Shown: positions 16,812 to 26,610, counted from the stretch's first letter. The stretch: DNA of 64,000 bases from Enterobacteriaceae bacterium (GCA_902363335.1 CABIZV010000001.1:248001-312000); one strand, 5' to 3'. Made by a program: numbers and translations. Notes: generated by a model from the letters alone, not told the origin.

Positions 16812-17678
16812 ATGACCGTATCTCTGCCAAATGGGCAATCGCAATTACTGAGCCAACTGACGCAGCGCCTGACGCTCACCGACGCGCAGTTTCGTCGGAT
16901 CTGTCAACTGATCTACCAGCGCGCCGGAATTGTGCTGGCCGATCACAAACGTGACATGGTTTACAACCGCCTGGTTCGACGTCTGCGGACGCTGAATCTG
17001 GATGACTTTGGGCATTACCTCAGCCTGCTTGAGGCCAACGGTGACAGCGCGGAGTGGCAGGCGTTTATTAACTCGTTGACCACCAATCTGACCGCGTTCT
17101 TTCGCGAAGCGCATCATTTTCCGACGCTGGCGGAACATGCTGCGCGTCGCCAGGGCGAATATCGCGTGTGGAGCGCGGCAGCTTCTACCGGCGAGGAACC
17201 GTACTCCATTGCCATTACGCTTGCCGATACGTTGGGCACAGCGCCCGGGCGCTGGAAAGTGATTGCCAGCGATATCGACACCGAAGTGTTAGAAAAGGCG
17301 CAGAGCGGGATTTATCGACAAGAAGAGCTGAAAACCCTTTCGCAGCAGCAGCTCCAGCGTTATTTCATGCGCGGTACCGGGCCACACAGTGGGCTGGTGC
17401 GCGTGCGTTCTGAGCTTGCCAACTACGTTGAGTTTAGCGCGCTGAATTTACTCAGCGCGAAATATGCCATCTCCGGCCCGTTCGATGCCATCTTCTGTCG
17501 TAACGTCATGATCTATTTCGATAAGGCGACTCAACAAGAGATCTTAAAACGCTTCGTGCCGCTGTTAAAACCGGACGGCCTGCTGTTTGCCGGACATTCG
17601 GAAAACTTCAGTCATCTCGCTCGCGAGTTCAGCCTGCGCGGCCAAACGGTCTACGCGTTAAGTAAGGGAAGAGCATGA
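16812..17678 (+). CDS. cheR: Chemotaxis protein methyltransferase CheR
   Basis: Uses S-adenosylmethionine to methylate glutamates of the receptors. At 288 residues it has an all-helical N-terminal domain and a Rossmann methyltransferase domain with WSAAASTGEEPYSIA (SAM site), IASDIDTEVL and FDAIFCRNVMIYFD. It overlaps cheB by four bases (ATGA), so the two antagonistic adaptation enzymes are translationally coupled. Confidence 0.97.
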   Translation: MTVSLPNGQSQLLSQLTQRLTLTDAQFRRICQLIYQRAGIVLADHKRDMVYNRLVRRLRTLNLDDFGHYLSLLEANGDSAEWQAFINSLTTNLTAFFREAHHFPTLAEHAARRQGEYRVWSAAASTGEEPYSIAITLADTLGTAPGRWKVIASDIDTEVLEKAQSGIYRQEELKTLSQQQLQRYFMRGTGPHSGLVRVRSELANYVEFSALNLLSAKYAISGPFDAIFCRNVMIYFDKATQQEILKRFVPLLKPDGLLFAGHSENFSHLAREFSLRGQTVYALSKGRA

Positions 17679-18724
17679 GTAAAATCAGGGTCTTGTCGGT
17701 AGATGATTCGGCGCTGATGCGGCAAATCATGACGGAGATTATTAATGATCATGACGATATGGAAATGGTCGCGACCGCGCCCGATCCGCTGGTCGCCCGC
17801 GATCTGATTAAAAAATACAACCCGGATGTACTGACGCTGGACGTCGAAATGCCGCGAATGGACGGTCTGGATTTTCTGGAAAAACTGATGCGCTTGCGGC
17901 CGATGCCGGTGGTGATGGTGTCATCGCTGACCGGCAAGGGCTCTGAGGTCACGTTGCGTGCGTTGGAGCTGGGGGCAGTGGATTTCGTCACCAAACCGCA
18001 GTTGGGCATTCGCGAAGGGATGCTGGCTTACAGCGAAACTATTGCCGAAAAAGTGCGTGCCGCCTCAAGAGCGCGCGTCTCCGCGCATAAAACGCAGCCG
18101 GTTCCGGCAACGCTGAAAGCCGGGCCGCTGCTTAGCTCTGAAAAGTTGATCGCGATCGGCGCATCTACCGGCGGCACGGAGGCCATTCGCCATGTGTTGC
18201 AGCCGTTACCGCTCTCCAGTCCCGCGTTGCTGATTACCCAGCATATGCCGCCGGGCTTTACCCGCTCGTTTGCGGAACGTCTCAATAAGCTGTGTCAGAT
18301 AACGGTGAAAGAGGCCGAAGACGGTGAGCGCGTTCTACCGGGCCATGCCTATATTGCGCCGGGCGACAAGCATATGGAGCTGTCGCGCAGCGGGGCGAAC
18401 TATCAAATCAAAATTCACGACGGGCCGCCGGTTAATCGCCATCGCCCGTCGGTTGATGTGCTGTTTCATTCGGTCGCGAAGTTTGCGGGGCGTAATGCCG
18501 TTGGGGTCATCCTGACCGGCATGGGCAACGACGGGGCGGCCGGGATGCATGCGATGTACCAGGCCGGTGCCTGGACCATCGCGCAGAATGAAGCCAGTTG
18601 TGTGGTGTTCGGCATGCCGCGTGAGGCCATCAATACCGGTGGCGTCAGCGAAGTGGTCGATCTTAGCCAGGTAAGCCAGCAGATGCTGGCGAAAATCAGT
18701 GCCGGACAGGCAATACGTATTTGA
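17675..18724 (+). CDS. cheB: Chemotaxis methylesterase/deamidase CheB
   Basis: Removes receptor methyl groups when phosphorylated by CheA. The 349 residues comprise a receiver domain with acceptor aspartate 56 (LTLDVEMPRMDG) and a C-terminal esterase with the catalytic serine in IGASTGGTEA, histidine in TQHMPPGF and aspartate in GMGNDGAAGM. The linker between them (about residues 135-150) is short. It overlaps cheR and is followed by cheY after 17 bases. Confidence 0.97.
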   Translation: MSKIRVLSVDDSALMRQIMTEIINDHDDMEMVATAPDPLVARDLIKKYNPDVLTLDVEMPRMDGLDFLEKLMRLRPMPVVMVSSLTGKGSEVTLRALELGAVDFVTKPQLGIREGMLAYSETIAEKVRAASRARVSAHKTQPVPATLKAGPLLSSEKLIAIGASTGGTEAIRHVLQPLPLSSPALLITQHMPPGFTRSFAERLNKLCQITVKEAEDGERVLPGHAYIAPGDKHMELSRSGANYQIKIHDGPPVNRHRPSVDVLFHSVAKFAGRNAVGVILTGMGNDGAAGMHAMYQAGAWTIAQNEASCVVFGMPREAINTGGVSEVVDLSQVSQQMLAKISAGQAIRI

Positions 18725-18741
18725 ATCGGGAGAATAATTAG

Positions 18742-19131
18742 ATGGCGGATAAAGAGCTTAAGTTTTTGGTCGTGGATGACTTTTCCACCATGCGTCGCAT
18801 TGTGCGTAACCTGCTTAAAGAGCTGGGGTTTAATAACGTTGAAGAGGCGGAAGATGGCGTCGATGCGTTAAATAAGCTCAATGCTGGCGGGTTTGGTTTT
18901 GTTATCTCTGACTGGAACATGCCGAATATGGACGGTCTGGAACTGCTGAAAACCATTCGCGCCCACGGGACGATGGCAGCAATGCCGGTACTGATGGTCA
19001 CGGCCGAAGCGAAAAAAGAGAACATCATCGCCGCCGCACAAGCGGGTGCCAGCGGTTATGTGGTGAAGCCATTCACCGCGGCAACCCTGGAAGAAAAGCT
19101 GAACAAAATCTTCGAGAAACTGGGCATGTAA
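18742..19131 (+). CDS. cheY: Chemotaxis response regulator CheY
   Basis: Single-domain receiver that binds FliM when phosphorylated and reverses the motor. It has 129 residues with the acidic pair D12/D13, phospho-acceptor D57 (FVISDWNMPNMDG), T87 and K109 (YVVKPFTAATLEEKL), all in the standard places. It is nearly identical to E. coli CheY. Confidence 0.98.
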   Translation: MADKELKFLVVDDFSTMRRIVRNLLKELGFNNVEEAEDGVDALNKLNAGGFGFVISDWNMPNMDGLELLKTIRAHGTMAAMPVLMVTAEAKKENIIAAAQAGASGYVVKPFTAATLEEKLNKIFEKLGM

Positions 19132-19141
19132 GGTGACTATG

Positions 19142-19786
19142 ATGATGCAATCTTTCATTAAGCCCGGCGAAGAACATTCCGCCGCGGACATTATTAGCCG
19201 CATTGGTAATCTCACCCGTATGTTGCGCGATAGCCTGCGTGAACTCGGGTTGGATCAGGCCATTGCGGAAGCGGCGGAGGCGATACCCGACGCCCGCGAT
19301 CGTCTGGATTATGTGGTGCAAATGACCGCGCAGGCGGCAGAGCGCGCGCTCAATAGCGTTGAGGCGTCGCAGCCGCATCAAGACGAAATGGAAAAGGGCG
19401 CGAAAGCGCTTTCCACGCGCTGGGATGCGTGGTTTGAAAACCCGATTGAGCTGGCTGACGCGCGCGAGTTGGTGAGCGACACCCGGCAATATCTCGGTGA
19501 AGTTCCCGCGCACACCAGTTTTACTAACGCGCAGTTGCTCGACATCATGATGGCGCAGGATTTCCAGGACCTCACGGGCCAGGTGATTAAGCGCATGATG
19601 GATGTGATTCAGGAGATTGAACGCCAGCTGCTGATGGTACTGCTGGAAAATATCCCGGAGCAGGGCGCTCGACAAAAACGGGAAAATGAAAGTCTTCTCA
19701 ACGGCCCGCAGGTGGATACCTCGAAGGCGGGCGTAGTCGCAAGCCAGGATCAGGTTGACGATTTGCTGGATAGTTTAGGCTTTTAA
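19142..19786 (+). CDS. cheZ: CheY-P phosphatase CheZ
   Basis: Dephosphorylates CheY-P; 214 residues from the ATG at 19142, the E. coli length. The catalytic region is visible as MMAQDFQDLTGQVIKRMMDVIQEIE, with the conserved glutamine in FQDLTGQ, and the CheY-binding tail is DDLLDSLGF. Three tandem ATG codons (19139, 19142, 19145) make the exact start uncertain by a residue or two. It is the last gene of the tar operon. Confidence 0.97.
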   Translation: MMQSFIKPGEEHSAADIISRIGNLTRMLRDSLRELGLDQAIAEAAEAIPDARDRLDYVVQMTAQAAERALNSVEASQPHQDEMEKGAKALSTRWDAWFENPIELADARELVSDTRQYLGEVPAHTSFTNAQLLDIMMAQDFQDLTGQVIKRMMDVIQEIERQLLMVLLENIPEQGARQKRENESLLNGPQVDTSKAGVVASQDQVDDLLDSLGF

Positions 19787-19800
19787 CCTCTTCTCCTTTT

Positions 19801-19830
19801 GCCGGGTGGGCGCGATGCTTACCCGGCTAC
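19801..19830. repeat. REP-like hairpin after cheZ
   Basis: GCCGGGT and ACCCGGC pair across 13 bases just after cheZ. There is no T-run. It probably marks the operon 3' end. Confidence 0.55.
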
Positions 19831-19947
19831 CTCAGCCGCCGTATTCCCCTAACGGTTGAATTCCTCTGTTTTCATTCCGCTATTCTTCGCATTGGTCAAA
19901 GCCCGCGCCGGGATAATACCCTTGACCCCATCTGCGAGAGTGATGCC

Positions 19948-21099
19948 GTGGCAGAAGAAAGCGACGACGACAAAACAGAAGACCCCACACCCCAAAAACT
20001 CGAAAAAGCACGAGAGGAAGGGCAGATCCCGCGATCCCGCGAGCTGACGTCATTATTGATGTTGCTGGTGGGCGTTTGCGTGCTGTGGCTCGGCGGTGAG
20101 TCGCTGGCGCGTCGGTTAGCCAATCTCTTATCCGGCGGTCTGCGTTTTGACCACAGTATTGTCAGCGACCCGAATCTGATACTCGGGCAAATTATCCTGC
20201 TGTTAAAAGAAGCCATGCTGGCGCTATTGCCGCTGATTGTTGGCGTCATGACCGTGGCGCTGGTGGCGCCGGTGATGCTGGGCGGCCTGGTGTTTAGCGG
20301 TAAATCCATCGCCTTTAAGCTCGATAAGCTCAACCCTTTGCCCGGTATCAAACGAATGTTCTCCGCGCAGACGGCAGCGGAGTTGGTCAAAGCCATTATG
20401 AAAGCGGTGCTGATGGGCAGTGTGGCGGGCTTTTTCATGTGGTTCCACTGGCCGCAAATGATGCGTCTGGTCAGCGAGTCGCCGATGGCAGCGATGGGGA
20501 ATGCGCTGAATATGGTTGGGCTGTGCGCCTTACTGGTGGCACTGGGCATTATTCCGATGGTGGGCTTCGACGTGTTCTGGCAAATCCACAGCCATCTCAA
20601 AAAACTGCGGATGTCGCGTCAGGATATCCGCGATGAATTTAAACAAAGCGAAGGCGACCCGCATGTGAAAGGGCGTATTCGTCAGATGCAGCGTGCCGCC
20701 GCGCGTCAGCGCATGATGGCGGATGTGCCAAAAGCGGATGTCATCGTCAATAACCCTACCCACTATTCCGTGGCTTTGCAGTATGACGAAAACAAAATGA
20801 GTGCGCCGAAAGTGGTGGCGAAGGGCGCGGGGCTGGTGGCGATGCGTATTCGTGAAATCGGTGAAGAAAATCGCATTCCGATGCTGGAAGCACCGCCGCT
20901 GGCGCGCGCCTTGTATCGCCATGCCGACATCGGTCAGCAGATCCCAGGCCAGCTGTATGCCGCGGTCGCAGAGGTGCTGGCATGGGTATGGCAGCTCAAA
21001 CGCTGGAAACTGGCAGGCGGCGTGCAGCCGAAAAAACCGGATAACTTACCGGTGCCCGAGGCACTGGATTTTTTGAACGAGAAGGACTCTGATGGCTAA
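19948..21099 (+). CDS. flhB: Flagellar type III export switch protein FlhB
   Basis: Inner-membrane export-gate component that changes substrate specificity from hook to filament. It has 383 residues: a charged N-terminus (SDDDKTEDPTPQKLEKAREEGQIPRSREL), four membrane helices, and a cytoplasmic domain with the autocleavage motif NNPTHYSVAL near residues 268-277. Translation starts with GTG. The sequence just upstream (19831-19947) must hold a class 2, FlhDC-dependent promoter, although I cannot delimit it. It overlaps flhA by eight bases. Confidence 0.97.
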   Translation: MAEESDDDKTEDPTPQKLEKAREEGQIPRSRELTSLLMLLVGVCVLWLGGESLARRLANLLSGGLRFDHSIVSDPNLILGQIILLLKEAMLALLPLIVGVMTVALVAPVMLGGLVFSGKSIAFKLDKLNPLPGIKRMFSAQTAAELVKAIMKAVLMGSVAGFFMWFHWPQMMRLVSESPMAAMGNALNMVGLCALLVALGIIPMVGFDVFWQIHSHLKKLRMSRQDIRDEFKQSEGDPHVKGRIRQMQRAAARQRMMADVPKADVIVNNPTHYSVALQYDENKMSAPKVVAKGAGLVAMRIREIGEENRIPMLEAPPLARALYRHADIGQQIPGQLYAAVAEVLAWVWQLKRWKLAGGVQPKKPDNLPVPEALDFLNEKDSDG

Positions 21100-23173
21100 T
21101 CTTGTCGCAATGCTGCGTCTCCCCGACAACCTGAAATCAACCCAATGGCAGGTGCTTGCCGGGCCGGTGCTGATCCTGCTTATCTTGTCGATGATGGTGC
21201 TGCCGCTGCCAGCGTTCGTCCTCGACTTGCTGTTCACCTTCAATATTGCGCTGTCGATTATGGTGCTGCTGGTGGCGATGTTCACCCAGCGTACCCTGGA
21301 GTTTGCCGCTTTTCCGACCATCTTGCTGTTCACCACGCTATTGCGCCTGGCGCTAAACGTGGCCTCAACCCGTATTATCCTGATGGAAGGCCACACGGGC
21401 GGTGCGGCCGCAGGTAAAGTGGTCGAAGCGTTTGGTCACTTCCTGGTTGGCGGTAACTTCGCCATCGGTATCGTAGTGTTTATCATCCTCGTCATTATCA
21501 ACTTTATGGTTATCACCAAAGGTGCAGGACGTATCGCTGAAGTTGGCGCGCGTTTTGTCTTAGACGGCATGCCGGGTAAACAGATGGCGATTGACGCCGA
21601 TCTTAATGCCGGGATTATTGGCGAGGAAGAGGCCAAAAAACGTCGCTCGGAAGTGACGCAGGAAGCCGACTTTTACGGCTCGATGGACGGGGCGAGTAAG
21701 TTTGTGCGCGGCGATGCCATCGCCGGTATTTTAATTATGGTGATAAACGTCATCGGCGGTCTGTTGGTCGGTGTCCTGCAACATGGTCTGGAACTGGGCA
21801 AGGCGGCAGAGTCTTATACGCTGTTAACGATTGGCGACGGTCTGGTCGCGCAGATCCCGGCGCTGGTTATCTCTACGGCGGCGGGCGTGATTGTGACCCG
21901 CGTGAGTACCGATCAGGATGTCGGCGAACAGATGGTCGGCCAGTTGTTCAGCAACCCGCGCGTGATGTTGCTGAGCGCCGGGGTTCTGGGATTATTGGGA
22001 CTGGTGCCCGGGATGCCGAATCTGGTGTTCTTACTGTTTACCGCCGCCTTGCTGGCGCTGGCCTGGTGGATCCGTGGACGTGAAATGAAAGCCCCGGAAC
22101 CTTCGCTGCCGTCAAAACCGGCGGAGAGCACCACCCAGGCAGTTGAAGCGACGTGGAGCGACGTTCAGCTTGAGGATACGTTAGGCATGGAGGTTGGATA
22201 CCGGCTGATCCCGATGGTCGATTTCCAGCAGGACGGTGAGCTGCTTGGCAGGATCCGCAGTATTCGTAAGAAATTCGCCCAGGAGATGGGCTTCCTGCCG
22301 CCGGTGGTGCACATCCGCGACAATATGGACTTGCCGCCCGCACGCTATCGCATTTTATTAAAAGGGGTTGAGATTGGCAGCGGGGAGGCCTATCCGGGCC
22401 GCTGGCTGGCAATTAACCCCGGCACGGCGGCGGGGACGTTACCCGGTGAGATGACCACCGACCCGGCGTTTGGCCTGGATGCAATCTGGATTGAAAATGC
22501 GTTGAAAGAGCAGGCGCAAATTCAGGGCTTCACGGTAGTGGAAGCCAGTACCGTGGTGGCGACGCATCTTAATCATCTGATAAGCCAGCACTCGTCCGAA
22601 CTGTTTGGCCGTCAGGAAGCGCAGCAACTGCTGGATCGCGTGACTCAGGAGATGCCGAAGCTCACCGAGGATCTGGTGCCGGGCGTGGTGACGCTGACCA
22701 CGCTGCATAAAGTATTGCAAAATCTGCTGGACGAAAAAGTGCCGATCCGCGATATGCGCACCATTCTTGAAACGCTGGTCGAACATGCGCCGATTCAAAC
22801 GGATCCGAGCGAGCTGACCTCGGTGGTGCGTGTGGCGCTGGGGCGGGCTATCACCCAACGTTGGTTCCCTGGCAATGATGAAGTACAGGTCATCGGTCTT
22901 GATACGCCGCTTGAGCGCTTGTTGTTACAGGCATTGCAGGGCGGTGGCGGCCTGGAGCCGGGGCTGGCCGATCGTCTGCTGGCCCAGACGCAGGAAGCGT
23001 TGTCGCGTCAGGAGATGCTTGGCGCGCCGCCGGTGCTGTTGGTCAACCATGCGCTGCGCCCACTGTTGTCACGTTTCCTGCGTCGTAGCCTGCCGCAGCT
23101 GGTGGTGCTATCGAATCTGGAACTCTCCGACAACCGTAATATTCGCATGACCGCGACCATCGGAGGGAAATAA
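21092..23173 (+). CDS. flhA: Flagellar type III export gate protein FlhA
   Basis: Largest export-gate protein, 693 residues. Eight membrane helices occupy the first half, with the highly conserved FHIPEP-type loop KGAGRIAEVGARFVLDGMPGKQMAIDADLNAG (here residues about 144-175, quoted only as its hallmark DGMPGKQMAID). The C-terminal half is the cytosolic platform that docks chaperone-substrate complexes. It overlaps flhB at the start and shares a base with the flhE start at the stop. Confidence 0.97.
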   Translation: MANLVAMLRLPDNLKSTQWQVLAGPVLILLILSMMVLPLPAFVLDLLFTFNIALSIMVLLVAMFTQRTLEFAAFPTILLFTTLLRLALNVASTRIILMEGHTGGAAAGKVVEAFGHFLVGGNFAIGIVVFIILVIINFMVITKGAGRIAEVGARFVLDGMPGKQMAIDADLNAGIIGEEEAKKRRSEVTQEADFYGSMDGASKFVRGDAIAGILIMVINVIGGLLVGVLQHGLELGKAAESYTLLTIGDGLVAQIPALVISTAAGVIVTRVSTDQDVGEQMVGQLFSNPRVMLLSAGVLGLLGLVPGMPNLVFLLFTAALLALAWWIRGREMKAPEPSLPSKPAESTTQAVEATWSDVQLEDTLGMEVGYRLIPMVDFQQDGELLGRIRSIRKKFAQEMGFLPPVVHIRDNMDLPPARYRILLKGVEIGSGEAYPGRWLAINPGTAAGTLPGEMTTDPAFGLDAIWIENALKEQAQIQGFTVVEASTVVATHLNHLISQHSSELFGRQEAQQLLDRVTQEMPKLTEDLVPGVVTLTTLHKVLQNLLDEKVPIRDMRTILETLVEHAPIQTDPSELTSVVRVALGRAITQRWFPGNDEVQVIGLDTPLERLLLQALQGGGGLEPGLADRLLAQTQEALSRQEMLGAPPVLLVNHALRPLLSRFLRRSLPQLVVLSNLELSDNRNIRMTATIGGK

Positions 23174-23565
23174 TGCGTAAATGTCTGTGGCTACTGTTCT
23201 TGCCTTTTCTGGCACAAGCGGCGGGCGAGGGTGCCTGGCAGGCCAGTCGGATGGGCATCACCTTGAACCATCGCGGAGAGGCGGCGTCTTCACAGCCGCT
23301 GGTCTCCTCGCCGCCGGTGCAAGGTTCGACGACCCGCGTGTCGTGGAATATTCAGCTTAACGGCCCCATTCCTGCGGGTTTACGTACCCGCCTGTGCTCG
23401 CTCTCCCGCTGTACTGAACTTGATGGGCTAAGCGGCACTACTCAGGCATTCGCGCAGGTTTCCGCCGCGGAGCCATTCCGCTTTATTTGGGAAATTCCTG
23501 GAGGCGGAAGATTAATCCCTGCACTTAAGGTGCAAAGCATTCAAATCATCGTTAATTACCGCTAG
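23173..23565 (+). CDS. flhE: Flagellar protein FlhE
   Basis: Small periplasmic protein of 130 residues found only in enterobacterial flhBAE operons. A signal peptide is clear (MRKCLWLLFLPFLAQAAG, cleavage near AQA-A). Cysteines occur in RLCSLSRC, a probable disulfide. In Salmonella FlhE limits proton leak through the export apparatus; that role is transferred by homology. The start overlaps the flhA stop. Confidence 0.94.
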   Translation: MRKCLWLLFLPFLAQAAGEGAWQASRMGITLNHRGEAASSQPLVSSPPVQGSTTRVSWNIQLNGPIPAGLRTRLCSLSRCTELDGLSGTTQAFAQVSAAEPFRFIWEIPGGGRLIPALKVQSIQIIVNYR

Positions 23566-23585
23566 CTGACGCACATTTCACCAGT

Positions 23586-23606
23586 CGCCACCTCATTCTG
23601 GTGGCG
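23586..23606 (+). terminator. Hairpin after flhBAE
   Basis: CGCCACC, seven-base loop, GGTGGCG, then GCCTCGCATTTTT. The stem is perfect but the T-run starts late, so this is a probable rather than certain terminator. Confidence 0.55.
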
Positions 23607-23638
23607 GCCTCGCATTTTTGACCCTCTCTTTTGAAAGT

Positions 23639-23656
23639 AAAGAAACGTTGTTTTAT
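23639..23656 (+). promoter_or_regulatory. KdgR-like operator upstream of rhiT
   Basis: AAAGAAACGTTGTTTTAT matches 15 of 18 positions of the pectinolytic repressor KdgR box AATGAAACATTGTTTCAT. It lies about 180 bases before the first GPH symporter. KdgR controls rhiTN and other pectin genes in Dickeya, which fits the predicted gene functions. Confidence 0.65.
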
Positions 23657-23833
23657 AAATCAGTGACGCTTGTGCCACGACTCTTTGCGTTTTTGCCAAT
23701 CACGCGCTCGTACTGGCAGAAATGGGAAGGTATCCCTTTACGCATACTTCTACTGTAGCCGTGTCAGTGCTCCTTTTGGCTTAGCCTTTTCGGCTGGGGG
23801 AGTTCCATAATAAAAGACACAGGATTGACGGCA

Positions 23834-25414
23834 ATGACTAGAACGCGAAAAATTGGACTGGTGAATTACTTCGCCTACGGCTCGGGAGACTTCCTTGGTG
23901 CAGGAACAACCGCGCTGACCGCAGCATGGCTTCTCTATTTCTATACCACCTTTTGTGGTTTGTCCCCTATCGAAGCGACGTTTATCTTCGCAACCGCCAG
24001 GGTTCTGGATGCGGTGGTCAGCCCGCTGATGGGATTCCTGACCGATAACTTCGGTTCAACCTGGTTTGGTAAACGCTTTGGTCGTCGTAAGTTCTTTATT
24101 CTGCTTGGGATTCCTTGCGTGTTCAGCTATTCCTTTATGTGGATAGGGGACATGAGCTTCTGGTATTACCTCGTCACCTATCTGATCTTTGATGTGGTTT
24201 ACACCATGATTCTGGTGCCGTACGAAACGCTGGTGCCAGAGATGACCGACGACTTCAAACAGAAAACTAAATTCTCCGGCGCGCGTATTGGTATGGCGCA
24301 GATGTCCGCCATTCTGGCCTCCTTCCTGCCGGGTATCTTGTTAAGCCACTTCGGTAAAGACAATGCAATCTCATTCTTCTACGCAAGCCTGGTGTTCTCC
24401 GTACTGTGCGCCATCATGTTGACCTTCGTCTGGTTCTTCACCTGGGAACGTCCACGCGATGAGTGGAGCGCGGCGGCGTTAAAGGCGGAAGCCGAGAAGA
24501 AACACCTGACCTTTGGTCAAAGCATGAGCCGTCTGTTCACCGAACTGAGCTCAACGCTGCGTATTAAAATTTTCCGTCAGCACCTTGGCATGTATCTCGG
24601 CGGCTATATCGCCCAGGACGTGTTCAACGCCGTCTTCACCTACTACGTGGTGTTTGTGCTGATGCAGGAAGCCTCTATGGCCTCCAACCTGCTTGGTACG
24701 ATGGCTATTTTCCAGTTCATCGCCGTTATCGCCATGATCCCGCTGTGTATCCGCTTCGGGCCGGCACCGTCTTATCGCATGGTCGTCGTACTGTTCGGCC
24801 TGGGTTCCTTCTCCTACGCCGCGCTGTATTACGCCGGGATGAGCGACATCTATGCGCTGCTGCTGTTGATCTCGGCTATCGCCGGTCTTGGACGTGGCGG
24901 CATCAACTATGTGCCATGGAACACCTATACCTACATTGCGGACGTCGATGAAGTGATTACCGGTCAGCGTCGTGAAGGCATCTTCGCGGGCATTATGACC
25001 CTGACCCGTAAAGCCTCTCAGGCGGGCGCGGTGATGCTGGTGGGGATCATCATGCAGATGTCAGGTTTCGTTTCCGGGCAGAAAGTCCAGCCGCCGGAAG
25101 TCAGCCATACCATCCTGATGGTTCTGAGCATGGGGACCATTGTGGTGCTGTGTTTCGGTTTCCTGGTCTCTCTGCGCTTTAAGCTGAACCTGAAAACACA
25201 CAGCATCCTGCGTGAAGAGACCGCCAAAATGCGCGAGTCCGGTCATGCGATGCCAGAAATGGTGACGCCGCAGGCACGCGCCACGGTCGAAATGCTGGCG
25301 GGGATGCCGTACGAATCCCTGTGGGGCAACAACAATATTGGTTATCTGAATCGTAATAAACCTGCTGCACCTTCTTTGAAGCAGGCTGCAACATTGAATT
25401 CGACTTACAACTGA
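23834..25414 (+). CDS. rhiT: GPH-family symporter, RhiT-like rhamnogalacturonide transporter
   Basis: Inner-membrane sugar:cation symporter of about 526 residues and 12 membrane helices. The GPH signature region reads SPLMGFLTDNFGSTWFGKRFGRR, including the conserved aspartate and the basic loop KRFGRRKFF, and it carries VPYETLVPEMTDD. The adjacent gene encodes a GH105 unsaturated rhamnogalacturonyl hydrolase. In Dickeya the pair rhiT-rhiN imports and cleaves rhamnogalacturonan fragments, so I infer the same role. The ATG at 23834 is preceded by AGGA nine bases upstream; the in-frame TTG at 23825 is less likely. A similar symporter (26794-28362) lies on the other side of rhiN. Confidence 0.82.
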   Translation: MTRTRKIGLVNYFAYGSGDFLGAGTTALTAAWLLYFYTTFCGLSPIEATFIFATARVLDAVVSPLMGFLTDNFGSTWFGKRFGRRKFFILLGIPCVFSYSFMWIGDMSFWYYLVTYLIFDVVYTMILVPYETLVPEMTDDFKQKTKFSGARIGMAQMSAILASFLPGILLSHFGKDNAISFFYASLVFSVLCAIMLTFVWFFTWERPRDEWSAAALKAEAEKKHLTFGQSMSRLFTELSSTLRIKIFRQHLGMYLGGYIAQDVFNAVFTYYVVFVLMQEASMASNLLGTMAIFQFIAVIAMIPLCIRFGPAPSYRMVVVLFGLGSFSYAALYYAGMSDIYALLLLISAIAGLGRGGINYVPWNTYTYIADVDEVITGQRREGIFAGIMTLTRKASQAGAVMLVGIIMQMSGFVSGQKVQPPEVSHTILMVLSMGTIVVLCFGFLVSLRFKLNLKTHSILREETAKMRESGHAMPEMVTPQARATVEMLAGMPYESLWGNNNIGYLNRNKPAAPSLKQAATLNSTYN

Positions 25415-25424
25415 GGTTAAAGAT

Positions 25425-26564
25425 ATGAAAGTTTGGCCCGTCAAACATAGCCCACTACTGCGTCAACCGGAGCATTTTATCTCCCGGGAAGAGCTGAAAT
25501 CATTGATTCAGACCGTGACCAACAATCTGGTGAATATCAAGGATGAGACAGGCCAATTTCTGCTGCGTCTCGACGACGGCCGCGTGATTGATACCAAAGG
25601 CTGGGCCGGCTGGGAATGGACGCACGGCGTTGGGCTGTACGGTATTCATCAGTATTATCAGCAGACCGGCGATGTGGCGATGCGCGATATCATCGACAAC
25701 TGGTTTGCTGACCGCTTTGCCGAAGGTGCCACCACCAAAAACGTCAATACCATGGCGCCGTTCCTGACGCTGGCCTATCGCTATGAAGAGACCGGTAACC
25801 CAGCTTACCTGCCGTGGCTGGACTCCTGGGCAGAATGGGCGATGAACGAAATGCCGCGCACCAATCACGGTGGCATGCAGCACATCACGCTGGCGGAAGA
25901 GAATCATCAGCAGATGTGGGATGACACGCTGATGATGACCGTGCTGCCGCTGGCCAAAATCGGCAAGCTGCTAAACCGCCCGGAGTACGTTGAAGAAGCG
26001 GTATATCAGTTCCTGCTGCATGTGCAGAATCTGATGGATAGAGAGACCGGGCTGTGGTTCCACGGCTGGAATTATGACGGCAACCATAACTTTGCGAACG
26101 CCCGCTGGGCGCGCGGCAACAGCTGGCTGACCATCGTTATTCCAGATTTCCTCGAGCTGGTCGACCTGCCAGAAAACAACGCGGTACGTCGTTATCTGGT
26201 GCAGGTATTGAATGCGCAAATCGCGGCGCTGGCAAAATGCCAGGATGAGAGCGGCCTTTGGCATACGCTGCTTGACGATCCGAACTCTTATCTGGAAGCG
26301 TCGGCGACCGCCGGTTTTGCTTACGGTATTCTGAAAGCCGTTCGTAAACGTTATGTTGGGCCGGAGTATGCCGACGTGGCGGAGAAAGCCATTAAAGGCA
26401 TCGTTAAACACGTTTCCCCGGAAGGGGAGCTGCTGCAAACCTCCTTTGGCACCGGTATGGGATCGAACCTTGATTTCTATCGCGAAATTCCGCTGACCTC
26501 AATGCCTTATGGTCAGGCCATGGCGATTCTTTGTCTGACTGAGTATTTGCGTAAGTTCTTCTAA
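25425..26564 (+). CDS. rhiN: GH105 unsaturated rhamnogalacturonyl hydrolase, RhiN-like
   Basis: Probably cytoplasmic (no signal peptide), 379 residues, of glycoside hydrolase family 105. GH105 enzymes hydrate the 4,5-unsaturated uronate of oligosaccharides made by pectate or rhamnogalacturonan lyases, releasing a keto-deoxy sugar acid and rhamnose. The (alpha/alpha)6-barrel motifs GWEWTHGVGLYG, NVNTMAPFL, WDDTLMM (likely catalytic aspartate 166 or 167) and HGWNYDGNHNFANARWARGNSW are present. It follows rhiT by 10 bases and is presumably cotranscribed; a strong terminator follows. No lyase gene is in the window, so the cell probably depends on lyases elsewhere or on other organisms. Confidence 0.87.
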   Translation: MKVWPVKHSPLLRQPEHFISREELKSLIQTVTNNLVNIKDETGQFLLRLDDGRVIDTKGWAGWEWTHGVGLYGIHQYYQQTGDVAMRDIIDNWFADRFAEGATTKNVNTMAPFLTLAYRYEETGNPAYLPWLDSWAEWAMNEMPRTNHGGMQHITLAEENHQQMWDDTLMMTVLPLAKIGKLLNRPEYVEEAVYQFLLHVQNLMDRETGLWFHGWNYDGNHNFANARWARGNSWLTIVIPDFLELVDLPENNAVRRYLVQVLNAQIAALAKCQDESGLWHTLLDDPNSYLEASATAGFAYGILKAVRKRYVGPEYADVAEKAIKGIVKHVSPEGELLQTSFGTGMGSNLDFYREIPLTSMPYGQAMAILCLTEYLRKFF

Positions 26565-26578
26565 GTCATATCTCTTTT

Positions 26579-26610
26579 AAAACCCGGCGTTATGGGGCGC
26601 CGGGTTTTTT
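26579..26610 (+). terminator. Intrinsic terminator after rhiN
   Basis: AACCCGGCG, eight-base loop, CGCCGGGTT followed by a run of T residues. Strong and perfect stem. Confidence 0.93.
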